A DNA stretch of 10,986 nt from Clostridiales bacterium (GTDB lineage: Bacteria; Bacillota; Clostridia; Oscillospirales; Acutalibacteraceae): NCBI GenBank assembly GCA_012511485.1, contig JAAZFZ010000287.1, forward strand, positions 1 through 10,986, in the 5' to 3' direction. The notes beneath the pieces were generated by a model. It saw only the letters and a list, made by a program, of their open reading frames with translations, was not told where the DNA came from and searched no databases. A program made the translations under genes and the position numbers. Of the stretch, positions 1 to 7,398 are shown one piece after another. Every line of letters begins with the position of its first letter. Positions within the stretch are counted from its first letter, which is position 1.

Positions 1-2
1 AT

Positions 3-1031
3 CCCGCACTTACGGGCGCTCAGGTGCGTTCAATTATATGCGATACGGATAATCAACCCTATACGGTTGCCGACAGCAGCGACTCCAGGCACCCGCTTGT
101 CAATACATACGGACTTCTCAATGCAAAATGCTGTGTTGAGGCTGCCCTTGCAACCCTTCCTGCAGACTATACTGCCGTTGACAGTGCGCTCGAGGATGCC
201 TCTCAGATTATTATCTCGAATTACACCGATGAAAGCGTATTGAATCTGACACAGGCAATCAATAATGTTGTCCGGGACTTATCCGTGGCGCAACAGGCTC
301 AGGTTGACTCAATGGCGCAGGCAATAAGCGATGCGATAAACAATCTTGTTCTGAAAACCGCGGACTATTCTCAAGTCGATGACGCACTCGAAAACGCAAT
401 GCTTGTGGATAGATTTTACTATACACAGGAAAGCCTTGAGGGCCTTGACAGCGCCGTTGCTGCGATTGTACGGAATCTTACCGTTCTCGAGCAGGATATC
501 GTTGATGAAATGGCAGATAATATCAATGCTGCAATAGCTTCCCTTACTGCAAAGACGGGGCTTCTTATACCCGAGGGCTCATCAGCCGTTGTAGATACAA
601 CCTACGGCATAATTTGCGGCCTTTCTCCACAAATAACGGTTGAGGTTCTCGAGAGCAGCTATATTAAGCCTGCGCTCAACACAGAATTGGTTTACACATA
701 CAAGGTTTTTGACAGCCTGGGTACGGGTACAAAGGTCGAGCAGGTTGATTGCGTGAGCGGAGAGGTCATTGCGACCTACTTTATTGTTATTGTCGGCGAT
801 GCAAACGGTGACGGTTTCGTTAACTCGCTTGATTCGTCCATTGTCATTGCCATTTCCTCTTATCTCATTTTCGTTGAGACTGACTCGCCCATATTTTATG
901 CCGCCGATTTAAACGGTGACGGATATGTCAATTCTATTGACGGTGCGCTGCTTAATGCCGTTGCCGCATATCTTATTGAAGCGGACCAGACTGCACCCTC
1001 TGCGCCCTCGAGTTCAATTCAGGCAGGTTGA
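3..1031 (+). CDS. C-terminal part of a secreted dockerin protein with FIVAR-like repeats (5' end outside window)
   Basis: The reading frame is open from the left edge, so the true start is upstream; the GTG at 24 is only the first internal start codon (residue 1 below). Residues 47-112 and 113-178 are two gap-free 66-residue tandem repeats, each opening with ADY and closing with KT, identical at about 30 of 66 positions. They resemble FIVAR-type three-helix repeats of cell-surface proteins. A module of about 75 residues follows, then a type I dockerin near 256-325: two EF-hand-like calcium loops, D259/N261/D263/D270 and D295/N297/D299/D306, each with the GDG(F/Y)VNS core. Dockerins bind cohesins on scaffoldins or the cell surface, so this is probably an extracellular protein. 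The catalytic or binding domain, if any, is missing from the window. The gene ends with TGA and no clear terminator hairpin follows. The dockerin call is firm; overall function is unknown. Confidence 0.85.
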   Translation, partial: PALTGAQVRSIICDTDNQPYTVADSSDSRHPLVNTYGLLNAKCCVEAALATLPADYTAVDSALEDASQIIISNYTDESVLNLTQAINNVVRDLSVAQQAQVDSMAQAISDAINNLVLKTADYSQVDDALENAMLVDRFYYTQESLEGLDSAVAAIVRNLTVLEQDIVDEMADNINAAIASLTAKTGLLIPEGSSAVVDTTYGIICGLSPQITVEVLESSYIKPALNTELVYTYKVFDSLGTGTKVEQVDCVSGEVIATYFIVIVGDANGDGFVNSLDSSIVIAISSYLIFVETDSPIFYAADLNGDGYVNSIDGALLNAVAAYLIEADQTAPSAPSSSIQAG

Positions 1032-1075
1032 GCTGAGTGAATTGGCGGGGAATTAGTATGATATGCAGAAAAAAC

Positions 1076-1103
1076 TTGAAAATAAACGAATTCGGTGTAT
1101 AAT
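1076..1103 (+). promoter_or_regulatory. sigma-A promoter for ileS
   Basis: TTGAAA at 1076-1081 and a perfect TATAAT at 1098-1103 are separated by 16 bp. The expected start near 1110 leaves a leader of about 43 nt with a strong ribosome binding site (GGCGGAGGT, 1137-1145) 7 nt before the ATG. The leader is too short for a T-box. This is a sequence match only. Confidence 0.7.
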
Positions 1104-1152
1104 TGCAATGTTATGCACATCTTATCCTATTGTTTTGGCGGAGGTATAAATA

Positions 1153-4100
1153 ATGGCAGAGAATGAAAGAAATGGGTTTATTCTGACAGAGCACGAGGTC
1201 ATGGATTTTTGGGAAAAAAATGACTGCTTTAATAAGCTGCGTGCCAAGAATGCGGGCAAAACCTTGTTCCGTTTTCTCGACGGGCCGATTACCGCAAATA
1301 ACCCTATGGGTATTCACCACGCATGGGGGCGCACCTTAAAGGATACCTTTATCAGATACAAGGCAATGAGGGGATATGACTGCCGATATCAGGGCGGTTT
1401 TGACGCTCAGGGTCTCTGGGTTGAGGTCGGCGTTGAGAAAGAGCTTGGATTTAAAACAAAAAGGGATATCGAGGCCTACGGCATCGATAACTTCACCCAT
1501 AAATGTGTTGAGCGTGTAGCTCAGTTCTCTTCAGTAATCACAGAGCAGTCAAAGAGGCTTGGCCAGTGGCTTGATTGGGAAAATTCTTATTACACTCATA
1601 CCGATAAGAATATTCAGGGAATTTGGTACTTTCTCAAAAAGTGCAACGATAACGGCTGGCTTCGCCTTGAGCATAAGCCGATGCCATGGTGTCCCCGTTG
1701 CGGAACATCTCTTTCGGAGCATGAAATGACAGGCTCGTACAAGCTCATGACTCATAATTCAGTCTTTTTTAAGCTTCCCATTGCAGAAAACGGGTGCAAA
1801 ATCCTTGTCTGGACAACAACCCCGTGGACTCTTTCGTCAAATGTCGCCCTTGCCGTCAACCCCGAAATAGATTATGCCGAGGTCAAGGTTAAGAGCGATG
1901 AAAAGCACATAATTTTAGCCAAAAATGCAATTAAGCACCTCGGCGATGATAAGCTTGAGGTCATACGGGTGCTCAAGGGTGAGGAGCTTGTGGGTATGCA
2001 CTATGAAACCTGCTTCCCCGAGTTCGAGGCACAGCAGGGTATTGAGCATAAAATAGTATCTTGGGAGGATGTTGACGCACAGGAGGGAACGGGAGTAGTT
2101 CATATTGCGCCCGGTTGCGGCCTTGAGGACTTTGAGCTTGGCATAAAACTCGGCTTGCCTCAGGTCATGCCCGTTGACGATTTGGGCATTTTCCTCAAGG
2201 GCTTCGGCTTCATGACGGGGAAGGACAGTCATAACATAGCTTCCGAGGTTTTTGAAAAGCTAGGGGAATCCGGTAAGCTCTATAAGGTTGAGCCGCATGA
2301 GCACAGCTACCCCGTTTGCTGGCGCTGCAAGAGTGAGGTAATCTTCCGACTTGTGCCCGCATGGTATATAGTTACAGGTGAATTAAAGCCCCGTCTTAAA
2401 AAGGCGGCAGAAAGTGTCAAGTGGGAGCCTGCCTCAAACGGCAAGCGTATGCTTGATTGGCTTACCAATATGGGCGACTGGAACATTTCAAGAAAAAGAT
2501 ACTATGGTATGCCGCTTCCGTTTTATCCCTGCCAGGAGTGCGGGCATCTGACGGTTGTCGGCTCAAAGCAGGAGCTCAAGGAGCTAGGCGGCGAGGGCGT
2601 TGACGAGCTGCCGGAGCTTCACAGACCTTGGATTGACAATATAAAGATAAACTGCCCGAAATGCGGTGCAAAGGTCAGCAGAATCACCGATATAGGCGAT
2701 GTTTGGCTCGATGCCGGCATAGTTCCGTTTTCGACTCTCGACTATTTTGACGATAAAGAGAAATGGCTCAAAAACTATCCGGCAGAATGGATAACGGAAA
2801 TGCATGAGCAGGTGCGCCTCTGGTTCTATTCAATGCTGTTTATGAGCGTTGTGCTTGAGGACAGGGCTCCCTATGAAAGAGCCTTGTGCCACAACAGCGT
2901 CGTTGCGGAGGACGGCTCAAAATTCTCTAAAACGGGCTTTATGATTAAATTTGACGAGGCCGCCGAAAAAATGGGAGCGGATACAATCCGTTATATGTAT
3001 GCCGGTGCGCCCGTTGCAAACGATGTGCGCTTCGGCTATTCGCTGGGCGACGAGGCAAGGCGCAAGCTGCTCTCATTCAGGAACATCTACACCTTCTTTA
3101 ACACCTATGCATCCATTGACAAGCCGATTTTTGAAAACTACAAGCCCGATTTCAAAGCCTTCACGCCCACGGACCGCTGGATGATTATTCGCACCAATGA
3201 ATTCATAAAAAATGCCACGGCGTATATGGACGATTATAAGACTTATCTCCTTGTAAAGGACTTTGAGGTTTTTGTTGACGATATATCTAACTGGTATATC
3301 CGTACAAACCGCCGCCGCTACTGGAAAACCGAGGACGAGGCGGATAAAATGGTTGCCTACTATACTCTTTTCTTTGCACTTAACACTTGCGTAAAGGTGA
3401 TGTCACCGATAATTCCGTTCATGACAGAAGAAATCTGGCAGAAGCTCACAAGGAAAGTCATGCCCAACGCCGAGATTTCGGTTCATCTGAGTGACTGGCC
3501 AGAGCCTCTCCGAGGATTTGAGGACGAAGGGATAATTGAAAACACTGCGCTTGCAAGGGATGTAATCGCAACTTCAATGCGCCTTCGTAACGAGCAGCAG
3601 CTAAAAGTACGCCAGCCGCTGAGCAGGCTCTATATATGCTGCGAGGAGGCGACGGCAGAAAAAATTAAGGTGTTTGAGAAGAACATTCTTGATGAGCTTA
3701 ACATTAAGGCGGTTAAATATATACGCGATTTCAATATTTTGCAGGATAGCTACCTCACCGTTAATTTTAAGCAGGCGGGAGCGGTTCTCAAGCAAAATGT
3801 AAACAAATTTAAACAAAGTCTTGAAGCAGCAACACCTGAGCGCATGAGTGAAATGGTTTCTCAGCTCGAGTCAAACGGCAAGGTTCAGGTTGAGGGCTTT
3901 GAAGGTGAATTTGACCAAAACCTCTTCATTGTTCAGTCAAAAACAAAGCAAGGTATTGTCAGCGCCGAATGCTCTGCGGATATTATTGTTGCTCTCGATG
4001 TTGTTCTCACAGAGTCGCTGCTTAAAGAGGGAGCCGTCAGGGATGTTGTCCGTCAGTGCCAGCTTCTGCGCAAGGAGGCAGGCTATCAGGTTGAGCAGCA

Positions 4101-4284
4101 TGTAATAATGTCGGTGAGCAGCGAAAACGAGTTTCTGCTCAACGCTCTCATGGAGCAGCAGCAACACATTGCAAGTGAACTGCTGGCAGATGAGGTTTAC
4201 TTCAACAAGGATATAACCGCCGACCTTCAGAAGGAGTTTGAAACAGGTGAATATAAGGTTAAGGCTGCGGTTGCAAAGGCATAA
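1153..4284 (+). CDS. ileS: Isoleucine--tRNA ligase, divergent class I synthetase
   Basis: It charges tRNA-Ile with isoleucine in the cytosol, using ATP. The 1043-aa protein has the full IleRS layout. An N-terminal Rossmann half carries the signature region, here NPMGIHHAWGRT, with GIHH (53-56) where HIGH is usual. A CP1 editing domain has WTTTPWTL and the HIAPGCGLED block, whose H317 and D326 have the His-x8-Asp spacing of the editing residues in Thermus IleRS. Four CxxC pairs (180/183, 389/392, 460/463, 501/504) suggest zinc knuckles. The KMSKS loop reads KFSKT (590-594). SNWYIRTNRRRYW near 710 opens the anticodon-binding domain. The start is fixed by GGAGGT 7 nt upstream. The stop is TAA. 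From memory, the NPMG-x-HHAWGRT block recurs in a clade of annotated IleRS proteins, so the variant is probably a lineage feature. Ile specificity is inferred from overall similarity; Val or another branched-chain substrate is less likely. Confidence 0.88.
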   Translation: MAENERNGFILTEHEVMDFWEKNDCFNKLRAKNAGKTLFRFLDGPITANNPMGIHHAWGRTLKDTFIRYKAMRGYDCRYQGGFDAQGLWVEVGVEKELGFKTKRDIEAYGIDNFTHKCVERVAQFSSVITEQSKRLGQWLDWENSYYTHTDKNIQGIWYFLKKCNDNGWLRLEHKPMPWCPRCGTSLSEHEMTGSYKLMTHNSVFFKLPIAENGCKILVWTTTPWTLSSNVALAVNPEIDYAEVKVKSDEKHIILAKNAIKHLGDDKLEVIRVLKGEELVGMHYETCFPEFEAQQGIEHKIVSWEDVDAQEGTGVVHIAPGCGLEDFELGIKLGLPQVMPVDDLGIFLKGFGFMTGKDSHNIASEVFEKLGESGKLYKVEPHEHSYPVCWRCKSEVIFRLVPAWYIVTGELKPRLKKAAESVKWEPASNGKRMLDWLTNMGDWNISRKRYYGMPLPFYPCQECGHLTVVGSKQELKELGGEGVDELPELHRPWIDNIKINCPKCGAKVSRITDIGDVWLDAGIVPFSTLDYFDDKEKWLKNYPAEWITEMHEQVRLWFYSMLFMSVVLEDRAPYERALCHNSVVAEDGSKFSKTGFMIKFDEAAEKMGADTIRYMYAGAPVANDVRFGYSLGDEARRKLLSFRNIYTFFNTYASIDKPIFENYKPDFKAFTPTDRWMIIRTNEFIKNATAYMDDYKTYLLVKDFEVFVDDISNWYIRTNRRRYWKTEDEADKMVAYYTLFFALNTCVKVMSPIIPFMTEEIWQKLTRKVMPNAEISVHLSDWPEPLRGFEDEGIIENTALARDVIATSMRLRNEQQLKVRQPLSRLYICCEEATAEKIKVFEKNILDELNIKAVKYIRDFNILQDSYLTVNFKQAGAVLKQNVNKFKQSLEAATPERMSEMVSQLESNGKVQVEGFEGEFDQNLFIVQSKTKQGIVSAECSADIIVALDVVLTESLLKEGAVRDVVRQCQLLRKEAGYQVEQHVIMSVSSENEFLLNALMEQQQHIASELLADEVYFNKDITADLQKEFETGEYKVKAAVAKA

Positions 4285-4304
4285 AACAGAGAATCAGGGT
4301 AGTT

Positions 4305-4332
4305 TTGACACCGATGCTTTTTCAATAAGAAT
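4305..4332 (+). promoter_or_regulatory. candidate promoter for the DUF1858-trmK-nif3-rqcH run
   Basis: A perfect TTGACA (4305-4310) lies 16 bp before AAGAAT (4327-4332), a 4-of-6 match to the -10 consensus. A second weak pair, TTGCAC (4362-4367) and TATATG (4386-4391) with an 18-bp spacer, lies closer to the gene. No hairpin terminator is visible between the ileS stop and here, so readthrough from ileS is also possible. The 149-nt gap holds nothing else I recognise. Confidence 0.35.
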
Positions 4333-4433
4333 ATTTTTGCCTCGGGGGAAAAGACTAATTCTTGCACAGCAGAACTGAACACAAATATATGCAATAGCAA
4401 TGTTACTTTATTAAAAAAATGGAGGTTTGTTAA

Positions 4434-4640
4434 ATGAATAAAGTTACGAAAGATATGATAATTGGAGACATTCTTGATTTAGACAGGTCAACCGCTCCCT
4501 TCTTCCTTGAGATGGGTATGCATTGCCTCGGCTGCCCCTCTGCAAGGGCGGAATCGCTCGAGCAGGCCTGCATGGTTCACGGTGTTGATGTGGACGAGCT
4601 TGTGCAGAATATAAACGAGCATCTTTCAACAAAAGACTGA
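4434..4640 (+). CDS. Small DUF1858 redox-disulfide protein
   Basis: This 68-aa protein matches the DUF1858 domain, described in databases as a hydrid-cluster-protein-associated redox disulfide domain. The start of the fold (VTKDMIIGDIL) is followed by EMGMHCLGCPSA with C31 and C34 as a CxxC pair, then a helix rich in acidic residues. It has no signal peptide or membrane segment, so it should be cytosolic. The cysteine pair could cycle between thiol and disulfide or hold a metal; the biochemical role is not established for the family. The ATG at 4434 has GGAGGT 7 nt upstream (4421-4426). Its TGA stop overlaps the ATG of trmK by one base (TGATG), a standard sign of translational coupling. The family call is strong; function in this context is unknown. 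Confidence 0.85.
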   Translation: MNKVTKDMIIGDILDLDRSTAPFFLEMGMHCLGCPSARAESLEQACMVHGVDVDELVQNINEHLSTKD

Positions 4641-5359
4641 TGACAGTGCCGAAGCTCAGCAACAGGCTGCAGATGGCAGCAAATATGGTGAGAGAGGGTG
4701 CGGTTGTTGCCGATATCGGCACCGACCACGCCTATCTTCCTGCCTATTTGGTCAAAACAGGGCTTGCAAAGCGTGCCATTGCCTCGGACCTGAGAAAGGG
4801 TCCATTGAAAAATGCGCAGGACACTGTCACACAATTTGGCCTTAAGGATAAGATAACCCTCAGGCTTTCTGACGGGCTTGATAACATAGGGGCGCATGAG
4901 GCAGACGATATTGTGCTCGCCGGCATGGGCGGCACTCTTATTGTGGATATTCTTTGCAAAACGCCATGGATTAAGGATAAAAGGAAAAGGCTTGTTATCC
5001 AGCCGATGTCCCACGCAGAGGATGTCAGAGGGTTTTTGTGCAATGAAGGCTTTGAAATAATTCGTGAGGACGCCTGCATTGATTGCGGCAGAGCATACAT
5101 AGCAATAAATACTGTTTACAACGGTATAAAAAAAGAGTATTCGCCCGAGTATTTATTTATTGGCGCGCTGCCCGAATGTGAAAACGGGTTTGCAATAATA
5201 TATCTTAAAAAACAGATTCAAAGAATTGCAAAAAAGGCACAAGGCCTGAAAGCTGCCGGCAAAAACCTTCAGGAGCAGCAAAGGCTCGAATATTTAGTCG
5301 AAAAAATGTCGGAGTCTGTCGAAAAACTTGAACGGAGGCTTATAAATGACAAGCGTTAA
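4640..5359 (+). CDS. trmK: tRNA (adenine(22)-N(1))-methyltransferase TrmK
   Basis: TrmK transfers a methyl group from S-adenosylmethionine to N1 of A22 in the D-arm of certain tRNAs, mainly in Firmicutes. The 239-aa length matches the family. An opening LSNRL is followed by the SAM-binding Rossmann motif ADIGTDHAYLP (from residue 24), then DDIVLAGMGG (G95-G98) and VIQPM, all hallmarks of the COG2384/YqfN family. The C-terminal 60 or so residues are a Lys/Glu-rich helical stretch, as in Bacillus TrmK where a coiled coil is found. It has no strong own ribosome binding site; the start overlaps the upstream TGA by one base, so it likely depends on translation of the DUF1858 gene. It overlaps the next gene by 14 nt. 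The trmK-nif3 order (yqfN-yqfO) is also seen in Bacillus subtilis. The identification is confident. Confidence 0.92.
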   Translation: MTVPKLSNRLQMAANMVREGAVVADIGTDHAYLPAYLVKTGLAKRAIASDLRKGPLKNAQDTVTQFGLKDKITLRLSDGLDNIGAHEADDIVLAGMGGTLIVDILCKTPWIKDKRKRLVIQPMSHAEDVRGFLCNEGFEIIREDACIDCGRAYIAINTVYNGIKKEYSPEYLFIGALPECENGFAIIYLKKQIQRIAKKAQGLKAAGKNLQEQQRLEYLVEKMSESVEKLERRLINDKR

Positions 5360-6125
5360 GGATGTTTATAATTTTATCGATTCATTTGCACCGTTTGACA
5401 GTCAGCAGCAATGGGATAACAGCGGAATACTTGTCGGTGAGCCAAACAGGATTATTGTGAGGGTAGGCGTCACACTTGACATAACACCACAGACAGTCGA
5501 TTTTGCGGTTGCAAGGGGAGTGGATTTAATAGTCAGCCACCATCCCATAATTTTTAAACCGCAGAAGAGCTTCACTGACGAAAGCATTGCCTACCGCCTT
5601 GCCGTTAAGGGCATAAGTGCAATATGTACGCACACCTCTCTGGATAGTGCAGCAGGGGGCGTCAATGATGTTCTGGCGGCCGTGCTGGGCTTAAAAAGAG
5701 TTGAGCCTCTTATCGTTTTGGAGGGTGAAGCACCTATTCTCAGAGCCGGTTTTGTTTCTAAAATGCGGGCTATAGAGCTGGCGTCGGTCACGGCAGAGGC
5801 TCTTGGCGGCGAAAGCTACGCTTTGAGGTACTGTGACCCCGGCAAAACAATTGAAACCGTTGCCGTCTGCGGCGGAGCAGGCAAGGATTTTATTGATGAT
5901 GTTATCAATGCAGGCATTGATGCCTACATAACGGGTGATGTCGGGTATCATGATTTTATATATGCACTTGAAAAAGGGCTAACCCTTATTGCCGCAGGTC
6001 ATCACGAAACCGAAAACCCCGTTGTTGAGGGTATTGCGGGTATGTTGAGAAAACAATTTGAAGGTGTTGACATAGTTGTGATAAACCAAAGCCAGCCGGT
6101 TAAATACTTTGTTATCTCAGATTAA
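5346..6125 (+). CDS. Nif3-like dinuclear metal-centre protein (YqfO family, short form)
   Basis: Members of the Nif3/YqfO/YbgI family form ring-shaped hexamers with a two-metal site; the cellular reaction is still uncertain, with GTP cyclohydrolase I type 2 a common but weakly supported label. The 259-aa protein shows the family markers in order: QQWDNSGILVG, then SHHP with H65/H66, CTHTSLDSA with D100, TGDVGYHD, and a C-terminal GHHETE with H219 and E223. These match the usual His/His/Asp/His/Glu metal ligands. The length fits the short form; Bacillus YqfO is longer because it carries an inserted PII-like domain that is absent here. The start overlaps the end of trmK by 14 nt and has GGAGG (5334-5338) 7 nt upstream inside trmK. 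The stop is TAA. The family is certain, the function is not. Confidence 0.9.
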   Translation: MTSVKDVYNFIDSFAPFDSQQQWDNSGILVGEPNRIIVRVGVTLDITPQTVDFAVARGVDLIVSHHPIIFKPQKSFTDESIAYRLAVKGISAICTHTSLDSAAGGVNDVLAAVLGLKRVEPLIVLEGEAPILRAGFVSKMRAIELASVTAEALGGESYALRYCDPGKTIETVAVCGGAGKDFIDDVINAGIDAYITGDVGYHDFIYALEKGLTLIAAGHHETENPVVEGIAGMLRKQFEGVDIVVINQSQPVKYFVISD

Positions 6126-6162
6126 TATAGCAGGCAATCATAACGAAATTTGAGTGATTTTT

Positions 6163-7320
6163 ATGCCATTGGACGGTATCTTTCTGCATTTTCTTACAAA
6201 TGAACTGGCAAAAAGCATAACGGGCAGCCGTGTTGAAAAGGTACACCAACCCGCAAAGGATGAGTTGGTGCTCTATCTGCGCTCCAGAACAGGCACAAAG
6301 AAGCTTTTCATCTCGGCAAATGCCAACAGTCCGAGAATACATCTGATTAAAAATGCTCCCGAAAACCCTAAAAACCCGACAATGCTCTGTATGCTTTTAA
6401 GAAAGCATCTCACATCCTCAATCTTAAAAGCAGTTCGACAAATTGAGCTCGACAGGGTTGTTTTTCTTGATTTTGATGCGACAAACGAGATAGGAGACAA
6501 GGTAGGGCTTTCGCTTTGCGTTGAAATAATGGCAAAACACAGCGATATAATCCTTATGAAAGAGGATAAAACCATAATTGATGCTGTAAAGCGAATTGAC
6601 TTTACAAAATCTGAGATTCGCCAGATTTTACCGGGTATAAAATATGAACTCCCACCTCCGCAAAATAAGCTCAATATCTGCGAATGCTCAGTGGATGAAA
6701 TAATGAAAACCCTTGAAAACTCAAGCGATAAGAATCTCTCCTCTGCAATTCTTACAAATATTCAGGGCGTCTCTCCTCTTATCAGCAGAGAAATTGCCGA
6801 GTTGTGTGGGGAGGATGTAAAGGTAAGCAGCTTTACAGAGATTCAAAGGAACAGGCTAATAAAAGTACTCAATAATCTTCAGAATTCCATCAAAAATCTT
6901 GAAGGGATTCCGACATTGCTAAAAAATTCCGATGAAAAGCCCTATGACTTCTCATATATGGATATAACGCAGTACGGTTTTTCACTCACACCTGTTGAAT
7001 ACGGCAGCTATTGCGAGCTTCTCGATGAATTCTACCGTGAGCGTGACACAATTAACAGAACAAGGCAGCGTTGCGCCGACATTATGAAGGTTTTGAGCAA
7101 TGCTACCTCAAGGATATCCAAAAAGCTCAATTTGCAGCGTGCTGAGCTTAGTAAAAGCATTAACCGTGAGGAGCTGCGTATAAAAGCAGAGCTCATTAAC
7201 GCCAATCAGCACAGCCTGAGCAAGGGCTCATGTTTTTATGACATTGAAAACTACTATGATGAAAACAGATTAATAAGAATTGCTGCAAACCCAGCGCTTT
7301 CGCCCGCAGCAAATTCTTAG
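6163..7320 (+). CDS. rqcH: RqcH (NFACT/FbpA family), N-terminal part ending at an in-frame TAG
   Basis: RqcH binds stalled 50S subunits and recruits tRNA-Ala to add C-terminal alanine tails that mark the nascent chain for degradation. I choose the ATG at 6163 because MPLDGIFLHFLTNEL is the family N-terminus; an in-frame GTG at 6154 would add three residues. The NFACT-N domain has the D97-R98 pair, the same numbering as the tRNA-contacting residues of Bacillus RqcH. A helix-hairpin-helix lies near 195-217 and a coiled-coil region from about 284. The frame then meets TAG at codon 386, within ALSPAANS-stop-KYYKEYRKAK, where relatives have Gln. Reading through gives 579 residues, close to the 572 of Bacillus RqcH, so nothing else is missing. 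The gene follows the Nif3 gene by 37 nt, probably in one operon. If TAG stops translation, this product lacks the second coiled coil and NFACT-R. Older names for the family include fibronectin-binding protein. Confidence 0.85.
   Translation: MPLDGIFLHFLTNELAKSITGSRVEKVHQPAKDELVLYLRSRTGTKKLFISANANSPRIHLIKNAPENPKNPTMLCMLLRKHLTSSILKAVRQIELDRVVFLDFDATNEIGDKVGLSLCVEIMAKHSDIILMKEDKTIIDAVKRIDFTKSEIRQILPGIKYELPPPQNKLNICECSVDEIMKTLENSSDKNLSSAILTNIQGVSPLISREIAELCGEDVKVSSFTEIQRNRLIKVLNNLQNSIKNLEGIPTLLKNSDEKPYDFSYMDITQYGFSLTPVEYGSYCELLDEFYRERDTINRTRQRCADIMKVLSNATSRISKKLNLQRAELSKSINREELRIKAELINANQHSLSKGSCFYDIENYYDENRLIRIAANPALSPAANS
7318..7320 (+). other. In-frame TAG codon inside rqcH
   Basis: One amber codon interrupts rqcH at residue 386. 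The codons on both sides stay in the same frame and encode family-conserved sequence, so this is a base substitution relative to CAG (Gln), not a frameshift. Every other visible gene in the window ends in TAA or TGA. Confidence 0.9.
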
Positions 7321-7398
7321 AAATACTATAAGGAATACAGAAAGGCAAAAAATGCCGAGCAAATCCTTAAAAGCCTTATTGAACAGGGTGAGCAGGAT

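Noticed and set aside
1032..1152. T-box or other riboswitch before ileS
   Set aside because: No T-box core sequence or terminator/antiterminator pair is visible in this 121-nt gap, and the predicted promoter leaves only a short leader.
4327..4363. AAGAAT/ATTCTT inverted repeat after ileS as a terminator or riboswitch
   Set aside because: A 6-bp AT-rich stem with a loop of 25 nt and no following T run is too weak to support either call.
4577..5014. 145-aa minus-strand open frame across the DUF1858 and trmK genes
   Set aside because: It lies fully opposite two well-recognised genes, has no recognisable domain and no ribosome binding site.
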